Source: Massospora cicadina (Eukaryota; Entomophthoromycota; Entomophthoromycetes; Entomophthorales; Entomophthoraceae). From it: a stretch of 64,000 nucleotides of DNA. The DNA lies in contig JAKSZP010009594.1 of the NCBI GenBank assembly GCA_022478985.1, forward strand, positions 1 through 64,000, in the 5' to 3' direction. The position numbers were made by a program, and so were the translations under genes. Numbering within the stretch: the stretch's first letter is position 1; the number at the start of each line of letters is the position of its first letter. Under the pieces are notes generated by a model that ran no database searches, was not told where the DNA came from, and saw only the letters and a program-made list of their open reading frames with translations. Positions 1 to 10,845 of the stretch are shown here, in pieces.

Positions 1-149
1 TTCATCAAAATTCTTGCTTAATATTGTTGGGGATGATCCTTAATAAAAATATATTTTAGTTAACGACCATTGCCAAGTTTTAAATTGTCCCACTATTCAT
101 TGAATAATTAATTGGTCAATAGGTTGTATAATGTGGTCATTTGAAATTT

Positions 150-2166
150 CAATACCTGGTCTACCTGAACAATATCATTTGTTCTCTTGGACGTTCATGG
201 AACATCTGGACCATTTAAAAAGAGTTACGCCAACTTGCTGACGCTAACCTAAGCTCATGCCTTGAAAGTGTCATTTTTTAAAATCAATTGGAATTCTTTG
301 GGCTTGTGGGAGACAAAAAGGGATTAACCATCAGCTGGCGAAGGTGGAAGCTATACATAAGATGACTCAGACAGGCAATAAGCAAGATATCCAAGCGTTT
401 TTGGTGATGGTCAGTTACTACTGATGGTTCTTTCCTAACTTCTGTTGTATTGGGGCACCGATCTTTGAGTTATTAAAGACGAACGCCACCTTTGACTGGA
501 CTGAACAATGTCAAAACGTTTTTGATATCTTGCAACCTGCATTGGTGAGTGCGCCAGTTTTGCAATATCCTAATTTAAAGTAGGAATTTATAGTGAAAAC
601 GGACGCATCATGATCCGCTGTAGAGGCAGTTTTATCCCAGAAGGATAATGATGCTAAGCACCCTGTTGCTTTTTGTAGCCAAAGCTTAAGCTGTCATGAG
701 CATAATTACACTGTGACTGAACAGGAGTGCTTAGCAGTGATATATGTGTATAGTCAGTTCAGGGTATACCTCCTCGGGGTGAAATTCCAAGTGGTAACAG
801 ATCATGAATCCTTGCATTGGCTGCAGAATCTTTGGGAACCTGAAATATGGCTTGTGCGATGGGCATTGAAGATCCAAGCGTATGACTTCAAGGTAGTACA
901 CTGGCCTGGGTTAAAACATCATAATGCATACTGTCTCTCAAATTTACCAACTATTGCATTATGGCAGATTTGGCTGACATCATGTATGAGAAGATGACTG
1001 TGGGTATACATCATGATGAACTGCCCCACGTGATCAAGGTGCTAGATGAGCGTAGATGAGATACCTTCTTGCGCAATGGGGAACTATATAAGAAAATTGG
1101 AGAATTGACGCTGAGTTTCCCAAAGCCCTCCACTAGGCTAGCAATTATTGTGGATGCCCATAAGGCGGTATGTCATGGAGGGTTGCAGAAAACGTTAGAG
1201 ACCTTGTGACCCTGCTACTATTGTGAGAGCATGAATTATGGCGTTCTTGAGACGGTTGCTTGTTGTCACCAGTGCCAAGTGGAGAAATTTTTTCACAAGA
1301 AGAACACCTACCTGCAGGCTAAGCCTCGTTTTGCATGGCATACTGTTTCCTTTGATGTGGTGGGGCCTCTGCTGACTGGCATGAACTGATCTAAATATAT
1401 ACTAGTAGCCATTGATCACTTAACAAGATGGGTGGAAGTAAGAGTGATTGATTACTTAGGGCTGCCACCGCTGCCAAGTTTATCATGGAGTGTGTCATAC
1501 AGCGACATGGCTGTCCAAAATTTATCCTAACGGTCAACGTAAACCAATTTCATGTCACATGTCCTGCCCAAGTTGAACGAACTAATGGTAATCTGCAGGG
1601 TCTTGGCTATACCCTACCACCCTGAATCTAATGTTTTAGTGGAACAGGTTGATGGAACATTGGTAAACATTCTCGGCAAGCTTGTAAAGGGTCGCCCCTC
1701 TTAGTGGAGTACCCTCCTATCCACTGCCATCTTTGCTTATAATATCAGCTATCACTTGTTGAAAGGCAAGAGTCCTTTTCAATTGCTTTATGGTAGACAT
1801 CCGGTTTTGCCCGCTTTGCTTTACTCCTGTGTGGAGGATACTGTAGGAGTGGAACCGCAGCATTACCTGACCAACTTAATGGACATGCTGATAAAACTGC
1901 AAATGGAAGCTTATTCTACCAACTTAGCTAAGAAGATTCATGATCAGTTGGCTGACTAAATCTGATGTAGCCAACTCCTACAGTTTGCTGTTGGAGATCA
2001 TGTTTTGTTCCACGACCAACATGGATTTGGAAGGAAGAACAAGCTCGCTAACATCTGGAATGGACTGTTTGAGATATTCAAGAAGACTGGTATTGATGCC
2101 TACACCATTAAGGAACCCGTGGGTGGTCAGATTATCAACTGAGTTCACACAAAGTTTTTTAGCCAT
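150..2166 (+). pseudogene. Degraded Ty3/gypsy pol: RT, RNase H and integrase (element A)
   Basis: This is the remains of a Ty3/gypsy polyprotein that starts inside the RT palm and runs to the end of the integrase. The RT catalytic motif at 162-173 reads YLNN instead of YLDD, so both aspartates are lost. RT thumb text (YY-stop-WFFPNF, near 410) leads into RNase H with TDAS at 599-610 and a clean stretch 713-997 (TVTEQECLAVIY). The integrase zinc-finger region (HGGL at about 1,174; CCHQCQ near 1,265) and the first catalytic Asp (FDVVGPL at about 1,351) follow. The second Asp motif is ruined (TVNVNQF, near 1,533). The C-terminal part KGKSPFQLLYGR begins at about 1,759. There are at least three frames and several in-frame stops. 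Several stops fall where relatives have Arg or Gln. No gag, protease or chromodomain is visible, and the 5' part is missing or lies before the window. Family assignment is firm; function is certainly lost. Confidence 0.85.
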
Positions 2167-2557
2167 ATGAACAATAGGAGCTTATCATCCAGTTAAAATG
2201 GGTAATTTCAAAGATTTGTATGACTGGATGATAAGCCATATATCTGGTAGATCATATTTTATAAGTTTAGGTGGGCCTCAAGGTTTGAGTGGTAGATTAT
2301 GTTGATGTGGAGCAAATTAATCGATGTAATAATAGTTTAGAGAATTGAGGAAATTTGCTAAAGCCTTAATGATGGGATGAAACCCCTAAAATCGTAGGTA
2401 ATTGAGAGTTACTAAACTAATGGATCAAAATTGTCTGAGAAGATTGAAGATTTGGAACTGAACAAGAGAATGGGAGGGAGGAGGCTTTTTGGAAGTAGAA
2501 TGAAGGATGAAAGTTAGCAGAAGTAGTCTACAGTTATATATATAATAAAGTAGTGTC
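2167..2557. other. Post-pol spacer of element A, no gene seen
   Basis: No coding sequence is recognisable here. A purine-rich run near 2,462-2,490 (GAGAATGGGAGGGAGGAGG) could be the polypurine tract that precedes a 3' LTR. It fits the position expected after the integrase C-terminus of element A, but the LTR start cannot be fixed from it. Confidence 0.35.
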
Positions 2558-3630
2558 TGTTGGAACAATAGCTTCATATATATATAATCATTATTACCAA
2601 GGATTGGCAATCTTGATAACATCTGCCCGCTTTTAAGTGGTGTTACACCTGTGCAACCAGCTTAGCGGATCTAACCAAAACTGCCAAAAGTTTACATGGA
2701 GATTCAGATGCGTCAGCCAAAGGGAATTGATCTCAATCTGAAAAAATTATTGGGGATGGTCCCCAACAAAAATCATAGCTTTTTGTTATTGGGGAACAGC
2801 CCTGACTCAGGCGGCTGGCTATATTCCCCCAAAGCTTCCAAATCTCAGAGTTCAAACCTAATCCATGTGGGGAGTGAACCCTATTTGACCAAAATGAGTG
2901 TCCTGCTGCAGAAATCCTCAATTGGTAACAAATATAGATCTTGGCTTGGAACGCTTGAAAATTTTTGGTACAACCTCCTGGAACTCCCATAAAGTTTAGA
3001 GTCTAAGCAAAATAAAGATTACTCTCTTTTTGTCAATTTTAAGTTAAATTGGCCCTCCTCTATTATTTAGAAAAAATAGTAGTTAGGCTTATATGGTTGA
3101 CTGGGCCTAAATTGTTGGGTAATTTGATAAGGGAAATAGTAATATTAGCAGATGCTAATTTATTATGTATCATATCAAAACATCAGTGATTATGGACCAA
3201 AAATATCCTAAGTATATCCAAAACTTGGGATCCGCGGCCTAGCAGTTCCACTTAATAATATTTGACTAGATGACATGGGCTTGGGGCTTTGTTAGTTAAG
3301 TCAGACTTGATAAATAATTTACTTAATGACCTGGGCTCATGGGCTTTGTTGATCTATATCAAAATTAGTTTTTAATATTGATTGAGTTTTTGTTTGAATT
3401 AATTACTAATTAGTAATATGAATCACCTTGTTATGAGCTACTGTAGCTTGAGAGAAGTAATGGTTTAGCTATTCTCAGACGTTTCAGAAGAAATGCTGTC
3501 TTTTAACAAATGCAGTTAGACAATGACCACGAATCCAAGCTGAGTTGCCACAGAGCTTATAGTTTTAAATCCTCAGAAGCCTTTATTGAATCCACTGTCT
3601 AAGTGCCAATGAGAAACGAGATTATATTGG
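2558..3630 (+). repeat. Probable diverged LTR of the A/B Ty3 family
   Basis: The segment begins TGTTGG and has ATTACC 35 bases in, the same offset as in the LTR that starts at 4,543 and in its solo copy at 25,944-32,260. Near its end, GATTATATTGGTGAGG resembles the LTR end and primer-site start at 13,553-13,570. The length of about 1.07 kb fits the other two copies (about 1.03-1.1 kb). The middle has diverged so far that I cannot align it by eye. It could be the 3' LTR of element A, the 5' LTR of the coding remnant that follows, or both in a tandem arrangement. Both boundaries are approximate. Confidence 0.35.
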
Positions 3631-4542
3631 TGAGGTGTGGTTAACATCAAACCCTATAAATTTTAGTAATTTCCTACAAATAAAAAATATCTTTTAGCAT
3701 AAAAAGTTGCTAGTTTAATACTCAGACTTTTTGTCTTTAAACAGTTTTCGTTGTATTACATTGATTAATTACTTGGGATCAGAAGGATCAGGGCAACAAG
3801 CCATTGTACCTGTAAAATCATAGGAGAATAAAGCTCAAAGTGTCATTTCTAAGGAGTATAAATCTTAACTACTGTCACTGTCTGGTCTATTTTCTCCATA
3901 CAATAGATGCTCGAAACTCCAACTTATCTCCAAAGAAGAGCCAGACCATATAAAATAGGCCAAAACATCAACAAGTGGCACTCATGGCTGGGAACTCAGA
4001 TGGTGACCACACCAAACAGGGGAGCAACCCAAATCAATTATTCAGAACTATTACTGGGCCTGATAAAAACACTGAAATGATTATGTCCCAGATTAATTGT
4101 AATGATGTATCCATCATTACCTACCCTAATGAACCTATTTCACATGAATAGCTGGAATGTCATGAACATCAGTTGTTAATAAGGTATCAAATGGGACAAG
4201 GGTCGCAGACAGCACAAGCAATCCTTTTTATCACTGAAAACAGCAAGATGTGTTGTGGATGGGATATCTAGCTCATCACCAATTGAGTGTAGCTCAAGTA
4301 TGAAACAAAATAGTTGGGATAGAGAACTTTTCCAATACTAATTAAATTTGTACACCCTACTTCCAGAAATTCTCAGATGACAATTGACTACCATCACGCA
4401 GCCATTACTGAGTTGGTAAACATTTCATGCAACTCCAGACAGGTGGGCCAGATACTGAATGAGTGATTGGAAGCTAACTTTTCTATGGTCCATTCTAGTC
4501 TGGAGATGAATTATAATCTAGCCACTTGGGCTAATGATCAAG
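3631..4542 (+). pseudogene. Gag-like coding remnant, interrupted by element B
   Basis: A plus-strand reading frame starts at an ATG at 3,984 (MAGNSDGDHTKQG) and runs about 50 codons to a TAG, then continues in the same frame with codon-like text for another 40 codons. A second stretch from about 4,381 reads DYHHAAITELVNIS and ends NYNLATWANDQVL, with one TGA. The hydrophilic, cysteine-poor composition and the place just after an LTR-like segment suggest the N-terminal part of a gag protein, but no capsid or zinc-knuckle motif is present, so this is inference. The reading stops where the LTR of element B begins at 4,543. A similar short ORF start (MSEHAKCNTPDQG) occurs at 17,805. Confidence 0.3.
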
Positions 4543-4653
4543 TGTTGGGATTTTTGTCCACATTCCCAGCTGACTAGATTACCAGAGGTCAGTAGGGGAT
4601 AATTTTTTATAGTGAAGTGATTTGGATATTGGTTAACCCAATTTTAGGTTAAC

Positions 4654-4677
4654 AATGTTCAGGGGATTTTATAGTAA
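4654..4677. repeat. Target-site duplication of the half-LINE (left copy)
   Basis: AATGTTCAGGGGATTTTA plus GTAA after a 2-base insertion matches 6,617-6,638 (AATGTTCAGGAGATTTTA then GTAA). One mismatch and one 2-base indel separate the copies. The length of 22-24 bp is typical of target-primed reverse transcription. Confidence 0.75.
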
Positions 4678-4777
4678 AAATCTACTCCTGGAAAACTCTC
4701 TTTCCACTCGGTGTAACTTTCTGAGCAAGTTATATAGTTAATAAAAAAACTTAATCGCCCACCATAGTTTCACTCCA

Positions 4778-6476
4778 ATGTCATCAGATTCCCCGCCAGC
4801 TGCCCCAGTATGGGGCAGCAGTGAATTACCCCTGCCATTTTCCATACAACAGGAAAATGTGCTCATACTGGCTCACCCAGTCATTCCAAACCCATGGGAT
4901 GATTCGTTCCTCCCAAGAATATTGACACCCACCTCACTCGTACCCAAGCAGTACTTTGCAGCCCCCTGGTGCTCCCCCAGAGCAACATGCGCTATGGCCT
5001 AAGGGTCAACTATGGGAAACTCTTCCCATACCATGACCAAGCCATTATTGAAGTGGCACATGCAGTGATGACACCTGCCAGATTTATAGATTTCTGCCCT
5101 TATAAAGGGTATTTTGACCTCAGCTTCACCTGTGAAGTAGATGCCACCACTGCAGCAAATGCGCCCTTGGTATTCCATGGCACCCCTCTTCCCACAACTC
5201 AGACCTGGCTCCCAGCGGACACCACTTTGGTGGTTCAGTTCGCTGGTTTGCCCACCCACCTTCCCCCTGAGGTGCTCCACCAGTAGCTGATGGAAGGTTT
5301 GGCAGCCTATGGCTCCAACCCCATCTTGCAATTTGTGGTCCCAAATGGGGCCACACGCCTCGCCAGGCCTCAGCGTATGCCATGATCAGCCCTGAAACAA
5401 ACAAAAATTTTCTGTCAATTCCCCCTTGTGCAGTTATCCCCTCTGCCCCTGACCGTCCGTTCTGGGCCTGTGTCGAGGGCAGACAGATGATTCGTCCATC
5501 CTGTTTCAAGTTAGACTACTTGAAGTGCAAGTGCCCATATCTAGCAGCTTCTGACAGCGCTGATAGCTTGGCTGATAGCCACCAATCCACCGCCCACCCT
5601 GCGCCAATTCCAGCATGAGGTACGATCCTACTTTTCCCTCACCCAAAGCCTGTTGCTGCAGCTGCACCTGAGGCCACCAATTATACTCCACCTTGTTTCA
5701 GTGCCACACAGGATTTCACAAATCAAGAGCAGGATTGGACCTCAGTTCAATACCATGCAACACCCAACAAATCAACCAATCCTCAATCATATGCCAATTC
5801 CCCAATCCAATTTTTCCAGAACCCATGGGAGTTTTTGGATGAAATTGACGAATCAGGTAATATCATTAAAGAACCATCGCTGCAAATCAACTGGTTCTGT
5901 AACGCAAAATGGGATGCAGAATTCCCCCCTCGTTTATATGCCCCAAAGCCAAATGCTGAACCATTCCACAGCGACCACCAGATTGCAGAAGAAGCAGCCA
6001 CCACATCAGATTGCCATCTCCTCCGAAAAGCCACCACTAAATCATTGGCAGTGCTCACAGGAGGAATTCCACCTCCTGTTATCCCCAAAAATCTTACTCC
6101 AAAAAGTAAGATTAACGTAAAACAACTGCACAAAAATGTAACTGACGCTATCAAGAACGTGGTAACTGTAGCACACAACCTGAAAGCTAAAATTACCCAA
6201 ACCAACATTGCACCGTTTGTTAAACTACCAGATGCCCGCATTAGAGCAGAGAAAGCATTAGCCAAATATGTTACTGCCATTTTTATGGTCGGCAATTACT
6301 CAGAAGTACCAATCATCAGTGATATCAGACCACATACCGCTGATGCCCCAACGCCCTTGCTATCTGCCTTGACATGCACCCTACTCTGGGAAGAGATAGC
6401 TTCTGCCGTAGATGAGCCTCCAATCCCCCCTCCCCTTCCGCCATGTAAGGATAAGTGGTTTCCGCTGCCCACCTGA
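4778..6476 (+). pseudogene. ORF1-like protein of the half-LINE
   Basis: The coding region opens with ATG at 4,778 (MSSDSPPAAPVWGSS) after a short AT-rich leader. It shifts frame near 4,970, where a folded-domain-like stretch of about 100 residues follows; it contains LVVQFAGLPTHLPPEVL and, after one stop, EGLAAYG. That layout parallels the segment FDFLPTTVKCDILEQ with DGLAIYNEIQ in the LINE-b ORF1, so an RRM-like nucleic-acid-binding domain is plausible. Near 5,490-5,550 the text CFKLDYLKCKCP may be a damaged zinc knuckle. The last part (5,835-6,476) is a clean 213-codon frame, rich in Pro, Ala and Lys, ending in a poly-proline run (PPIPPPLPP) and TGA. At least three frame changes make the gene non-functional as it stands. 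The product is best called hypothetical nucleic-acid-binding ORF1. Confidence 0.5.
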
Positions 6477-6569
6477 TTAATTGTTTTGTATAGTGTGATT
6501 CATTCAATCGCTCATTTTGGCATTTTGTTTGAATCAATTAGTTGCGTTAATTTTAGTTTAAGTTTTTTG

Positions 6570-6612
6570 TTTGGTAATGACCATCCCCTGGTCAGCTTAC
6601 CTCAGTTAAATA
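6570..6612 (+). other. Shared LINE 3' tail
   Basis: About 42 bases match the 3' ends of LINE-a (reverse complement of 18,218-18,265) and, more loosely, LINE-c (reverse complement of 56,350-56,395) and LINE-b (31,295-31,330). The core is CCCTGGTCAGCTTACCTCAG. It is the likely recognition site for the LINE reverse transcriptase. Confidence 0.7.
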
Positions 6613-6720
6613 AAAAAATGTTCAGGAGATTTTAGTAATTCGCCTGGTTCAGATCTGTTGGAGGTCAATCTGGGTGAATTCTTAAGATATCATTAGGCAG
6701 AGTTGTTAATAAAATGGGGG

Positions 6721-6725
6721 CATAT
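6721..6725. repeat. Target-site duplication of element C (left copy)
   Basis: CATAT here is repeated exactly at 12,672-12,676, directly outside the two LTRs of element C. Five bases is the usual Ty3/gypsy duplication length. Confidence 0.9.
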
Positions 6726-7846
6726 TGTCAGGCAGACAGCAATTAAGAATTAGACTGGGCTGCCAGCTCAGATGCCAAAGCATCTGAACAGCAAACCAGA
6801 ATGCCCGGGGCACTGCTGCTTATATGACTAATATGGAACCAGGAAAGCGTTCCACCAATATCTGCCGATGAGCCAGAATTTTATATAGGCACAGAATAAA
6901 GTACCAGATGCACATGGCCGTTAACCCCAAGGGGTACAAGAACGTTGATGGATAAGGAGGCTTAATTTTTAACATGTAAAAACTAATTTTTTGGGAAGAA
7001 TTTTTAATGAAAATTTAGGAAAGAAAGATCAACCAACAATATTCTCAGTGCGATGCAACTAATTAAATAGTAGTCAATTTGGGGGAAAGCAAAGCTGGGA
7101 CTGGGTCCCTCAAATTCAACCTAACTAGTGAATTATTTGGGAATGGGTGGGTTAGTTCCTTGGGAACTGTCATTGCAAAATTTGGTGGTGGGCCAAATCG
7201 CTGTTGGTTCAACCTCATATGCCTGAACCAAAACTCAACTATGTTTCTGATGGTTGGTGCGATGGCGTTTAGCCCGACGAGCAGTGGGAATCCCCAAGGC
7301 CACCCCACATAGGGGTGGGCCCATTTAGTTGGGAACAGTTTTGGAACGCCCAACCCGCCCATGCTCAGTCACTGGGCCATTTGTTTGGTCAATGGCATTG
7401 CATTGGGTGCAACGCCCAATTTGTCACCAGGAAGCTGCCCATCGGGGGTGATGCCTGCCAGATTTGGGAGGGGAGAGATTTTTCCAATCATCATTTTAAT
7501 CAAATCGCAACTGTCAGACATTCCAGCCAATAGATCAGTCTTCATACCTTTTTGACCATTTAAAATCTGAGCATTGGGCAGATTGCCGCTCAAATTAGTT
7601 ATGATTGACCTTATTTCGGTGATCTCAGTGCAGATTTTACTGATTCCTCATACCAGTTCTGCTGAGGTTAGTGTGGGTACTAGAAACGGGATCTGAAGTG
7701 GGAGAGCTGTTACCCAGCACTCATCTACTATGTGAGTGAGATCGCCCTGAGTAACGAGGGGTACAGCCATCCTCTTCAGTGCCTTCTTACTTGGAAATGG
7801 AAAAATGCCCCAGTCAACACCCATAGGACGTTTCCCGGGACTTACA
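6726..7846 (-). repeat. 3' LTR of element C
   Basis: The LTR begins TGTCAGGCAGACA and ends GGGACTTACA as written on the plus strand. It matches 11,552-12,671 along its full length. Long open frames inside both LTR copies (for example 7,369-7,593 and 12,195-12,419 on the minus strand) are conserved because the DNA is duplicated and are not evidence of genes. Confidence 0.95.
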
Positions 7847-7870
7847 TTACCCTTTCCTTTTCCCAAGGGA
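7847..7870 (-). other. Polypurine tract of element C
   Basis: Read on the minus strand, GGGAAAAGGAAAGGGTAA sits directly before the 3' LTR. This is the expected plus-strand primer site of an LTR retrotransposon. The frame that carries the chromodomain reads through it. Confidence 0.75.
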
Positions 7871-7929
7871 AGGGCCCCACCACCGGGGGAACTGCACAAG
7901 AGCCACATTCTTGTGCGCCTTGGGTAATT

Positions 7930-9240
7930 TATTGCCATAATAGTCGCAACTTTTTTGGGGGGATGGGGAGCTTTGGGGTGGGATAAATGGAACGCATCAA
8001 CCAGGTCCATGCAATTTGCACAATTGCGTGCCTTGACCCCGACTGTTTTCATAGGGCCAGATACCCTTTCCAGGCCATGAGATATTGTACAGAACGTCAG
8101 GATTTCCGGGATGCCAGGATAGCTTCTACCTCAGCCTCCTCTTCATTAGCGATGATAATTGGTTCTGGTTCCATGGGAATTGCACCCTTGAAGGGTGACA
8201 GCTGAGAAACATGGAAAACGAGATGCTGCTTCCAATGCATGGGGAGCTTCAGTCAGAAATGCTCCATTACCCAATACCTCCTCCACCAAATGGGGTCCCA
8301 AACGTTTGCTGGCGAATTTGTGGGAAGGAGCCTGGATTTTTAAGTGATGGGTGCTGAGCATAACATAAGAACCCTTCATAAAATCATGACCTGGAAGACA
8401 TTTTCAATCCACAAACTGCTTGTAGTCATCTATAGCTTTGGTGAGATGTTCCCACACTAAGCCTTGAGTCGATCTAATATGAGTAGCGTGGTCCGTGGAA
8501 GCTTGAATCTCTGGCTGTAAGCATGATCCAACTGAAAACGAAGGATTATAACCCAACGTTGCTTTGTAAGAGGAAAACCCTGTGGCATGTGGGTTCCATT
8601 ATTGTACACAAATTGGGTGAGGGGGAGATCATTGGCTCAAGTATTTTGAGCGGCTGTAGCATAGCAACGCAGGTACTGTTCAAGAACTTGATTGATCCAC
8701 TCGGTCTGACCATCAGACTGAGGATGATACACCGTGGAGTGACAGGGGGATATTTTCAGGATTGATAGGAGTTCACTCCAAAACTGCACAGTGAACTGGG
8801 AACCATGGTCGCTGATGATCTCCTGGGGGAGACCAAACATTAAAAACACATGGCGTATGAAAAGGTGGCCAGTTTCTTTTGTGAAATTGCAGAAGTGCAG
8901 GGGATAAAGAGGGAAAATTTCGTAAAGTGATCTACCACTACCATCACCGCTGTGAACCCATCAGAACAGGGGAGCTTGACGATAAAATCCACGGACACCA
9001 ATGTCCATGGACCCTCCACCTGCAGTAAGGGATGTAGGAGGCCATTTTTGCCAGAGCGGTCCAACTTGGCCCTAGCACAAGTAACACAATCAGTGATCCA
9101 GCCTGGAACTTCTTTTGTCAAACCTGCCCAATTGTAGGTCCGTTTAAAAAATCAATGCATTTCTTAGAACCAGGGTGACCAACCGTGGGGGGGTCATGAT
9201 GGGCGCGAAATACCTCACTTTGGAAAGAAGGGGGAACCTA
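7930..9240 (-). pseudogene. Integrase with chromodomain of element C
   Basis: The integrase starts with damaged zinc-finger text (ITDCVTCARAKLDRSG, about 9,100). The catalytic core has all three acidic positions: VSVDFIVKLP (about 8,990), ISDHGSQF (about 8,800) and DGQTEWINQ (about 8,695). These match the DDE motif of Ty3 integrases. The C-terminal chromodomain spans about 8,137-7,960 and reads EAILASRKS, a stop where Arg is expected, then QYLMAWKGY and RNCANCMDLVDAFHL. Chromodomains of this group direct insertion to marked chromatin. At least two frame changes occur (near 8,850 and 8,050). The same order and motifs recur in D, the inverted element, E and F. No initiation codon is expected, as it is a polyprotein segment. 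Confidence 0.88.
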
Positions 9241-9659
9241 AATGCGAGATCTAAAAATATTTAAGACCCTCCTTTAGTGAGTATAGGGAGTGTTTAGGCT
9301 TCTGGTGGGATAACTGCTCGACCAACTCCATGCCCTCAGGGCAGGCCATTTGACTGGCTAAGACCTGAGCAACTAACAGAGCGTCAGAAGCCAGAGCAAC
9401 AGAAGAAACAACAGGGGGAACAATTGACAAGATTTGGGTGGTAGGAATCACAGTAATGAGATCCATTTCCTCCAGATCCGCGGAACTGTGGGTGGGGCTG
9501 CAGCTGAGAAAATTGAGAAGTACATTTAGTGCACCTTTTACAAATTCATATTTGAAGTTGAAACTGCACAGGTCCCAATAGGATTGACTTGTCCGTGTGC
9601 CAATTTTTGGGGTTTACAAAATTACAACAAGGCCTAGTGATCCGTGCAAACTGTCAATT

Positions 9660-10845
9660 CATGTCAGGCACCCTGTAACAGGTACCTCCAATGAGTTAGG
9701 GCCCATGCAACAGCTGCCAACTCCTTTTCATAAATAGCCCAAGACTGCTCTGTAGAGGTAAACTTTTGGGAAAAGTAGGCAACCGGGTGTTTCAAACCAT
9801 TGTGCTCCTGGAGCAACACTGCTCCAACAGCTACTGATGATGCGTCGCATGCAATGATATATGGCTTGGTGGGATTGGCATGTTTTAAAATGGGAGGGGA
9901 TAAGAACACCTCTTTAATTGACTTGAACGCCTGTTGGCATTTGTCCGTCCAACAAAAAGGTACATTTTTCCCTGTGGTAGGTGGAGTGGGGCGGCGAGCT
10001 GAGAGAGTGTGGGGAGAACTTTTTTAAAAAATGATAGTTCCCAAGAAACTCTGTAATTGTTTCTGGGTAGTTGGGGTTGGCCATTCTTGGATCGCATCTA
10101 ACTTGTTGGGAGGGATTGTGACACTGTCCTTAAGAACCAGGTTCCCAAGGAAAGTAACCTCCTCCTTATAACTTTTAAACTTGAAAGCTTTGAGAAACAA
10201 CCCTGCTTTATGCAAGGCGACTACCACCGCTTCCAAGTCAATTGCATGTTGTTCAGGAGTCAGTGAGTGAACTGAATATCATTGATGTATGCAACAGCAC
10301 AAGTGAACCAGAGGTCACCCAGTGTATTATCAATCATCCGTTAGAACGTAGCTGGAGCATACTTCAGCCTGAAAGGCATTACACAAAATTGGAAAATGCC
10401 ACGCTTCATCTGGATCGCTGTTAACCATTCCTGCCCTTCCATTATCCAGATTTGGTTGAAAGCATTCACCAGATCCAGCTTAGAGAACACACGGGATCTG
10501 GCGATTGTCTGACTGATTGTCTGCTCCAGAGGCAATGGGTAGGGATCAGTAACTGTTATATTAATAAAATGGCCGTAATCTACACAGGGATGGAGAGAAT
10601 CATCCACTTTTTGGCGAAGATGATGGGGGAGGCGACGAGTGAGGTCTCCTTGAACAGCCAACCTTTTTTCAACATATTGTTTATCCAGGTATTGATTGCA
10701 GCTTCTTCCTCCACTGTATGGGGATACAATGGACAGTTGATGTTCACCAACTCTGACAGTCATTTGAAACTCACAATCATACCTGGTGTGTTTAAGCAGG
10801 AGATCCGCCTTTTCCATATCAAAGATTCTCCAATAGCGCATTAAG
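9660..10845 (-). pseudogene. RT and RNase H of element C
   Basis: The RT fingers and palm read CVDYGHF, FSKLDLVNAFNQI and IFQFCVMPF in one clean frame at 10,841-10,341. The catalytic motif at 10,275-10,289 is YINDI where the family has YIDDI or YMDDI, so the first catalytic Asp is Asn and the enzyme is dead. The thumb follows at 10,236-10,024 (EVTFLGNLVLKDSVTIPP). RNase H is at 9,909-9,664 with CDASSVAVGAVLLQ and the YEKELAAVAWAL helix. Two frameshifts lie between these blocks. The remaining stretch 9,241-9,659 is the RNase H to integrase linker with no domain of its own. Confidence 0.88.

Larger units (their letters stand above)
4678..6616 (+). mobile_element. Non-autonomous ORF1-only LINE-type element (half-LINE)
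   Basis: This 1.94-kb insertion lies between a 22-24 bp target duplication and interrupts the 5' LTR of element B. It ends in the same 3' tail as the Tad1-type LINEs in this window (TTTGGTAATG, CCCTGGT, GCTTACCTCAGTTAAATAA, 6,570-6,612) followed by a short A run. Its body holds one ORF1-like coding region (4,778-6,476) and no endonuclease or RT. The structure is that of an element that borrows the LINE machinery through a shared 3' tail, comparable to HAL1 of mammals. That role is inferred from structure. Whether it is a recurrent family or a single deletion derivative cannot be told from one copy, though its ORF is not readily alignable with the LINE ORF1s here. Confidence 0.65.

Noticed and set aside
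2741..2765. TTGGGGATGGTCCCCAA-type palindrome, with similar text at 14-40 and 17,617-17,635
   Set aside because: The shared word is short, and flanking sequence does not align by eye, so I could not show that these are copies of one repeat.
4999..5509. Two minus-strand frames of 110 and 127 codons
   Set aside because: They overlap the ORF1-like sense frame and are Gly/Trp-rich, as expected of antisense shadows.
5783..6295. 170-codon minus-strand frame
   Set aside because: It is antisense to the 213-codon frame of the half-LINE and has no domain; the sense frame fits the element's orientation and 3' tail.
7063..7593. Overlapping open frames on both strands, repeated at 11,890-12,419
   Set aside because: They lie in the two LTRs of element C and are alike because the LTRs are copies. 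There are no domains or start contexts that suggest genes.
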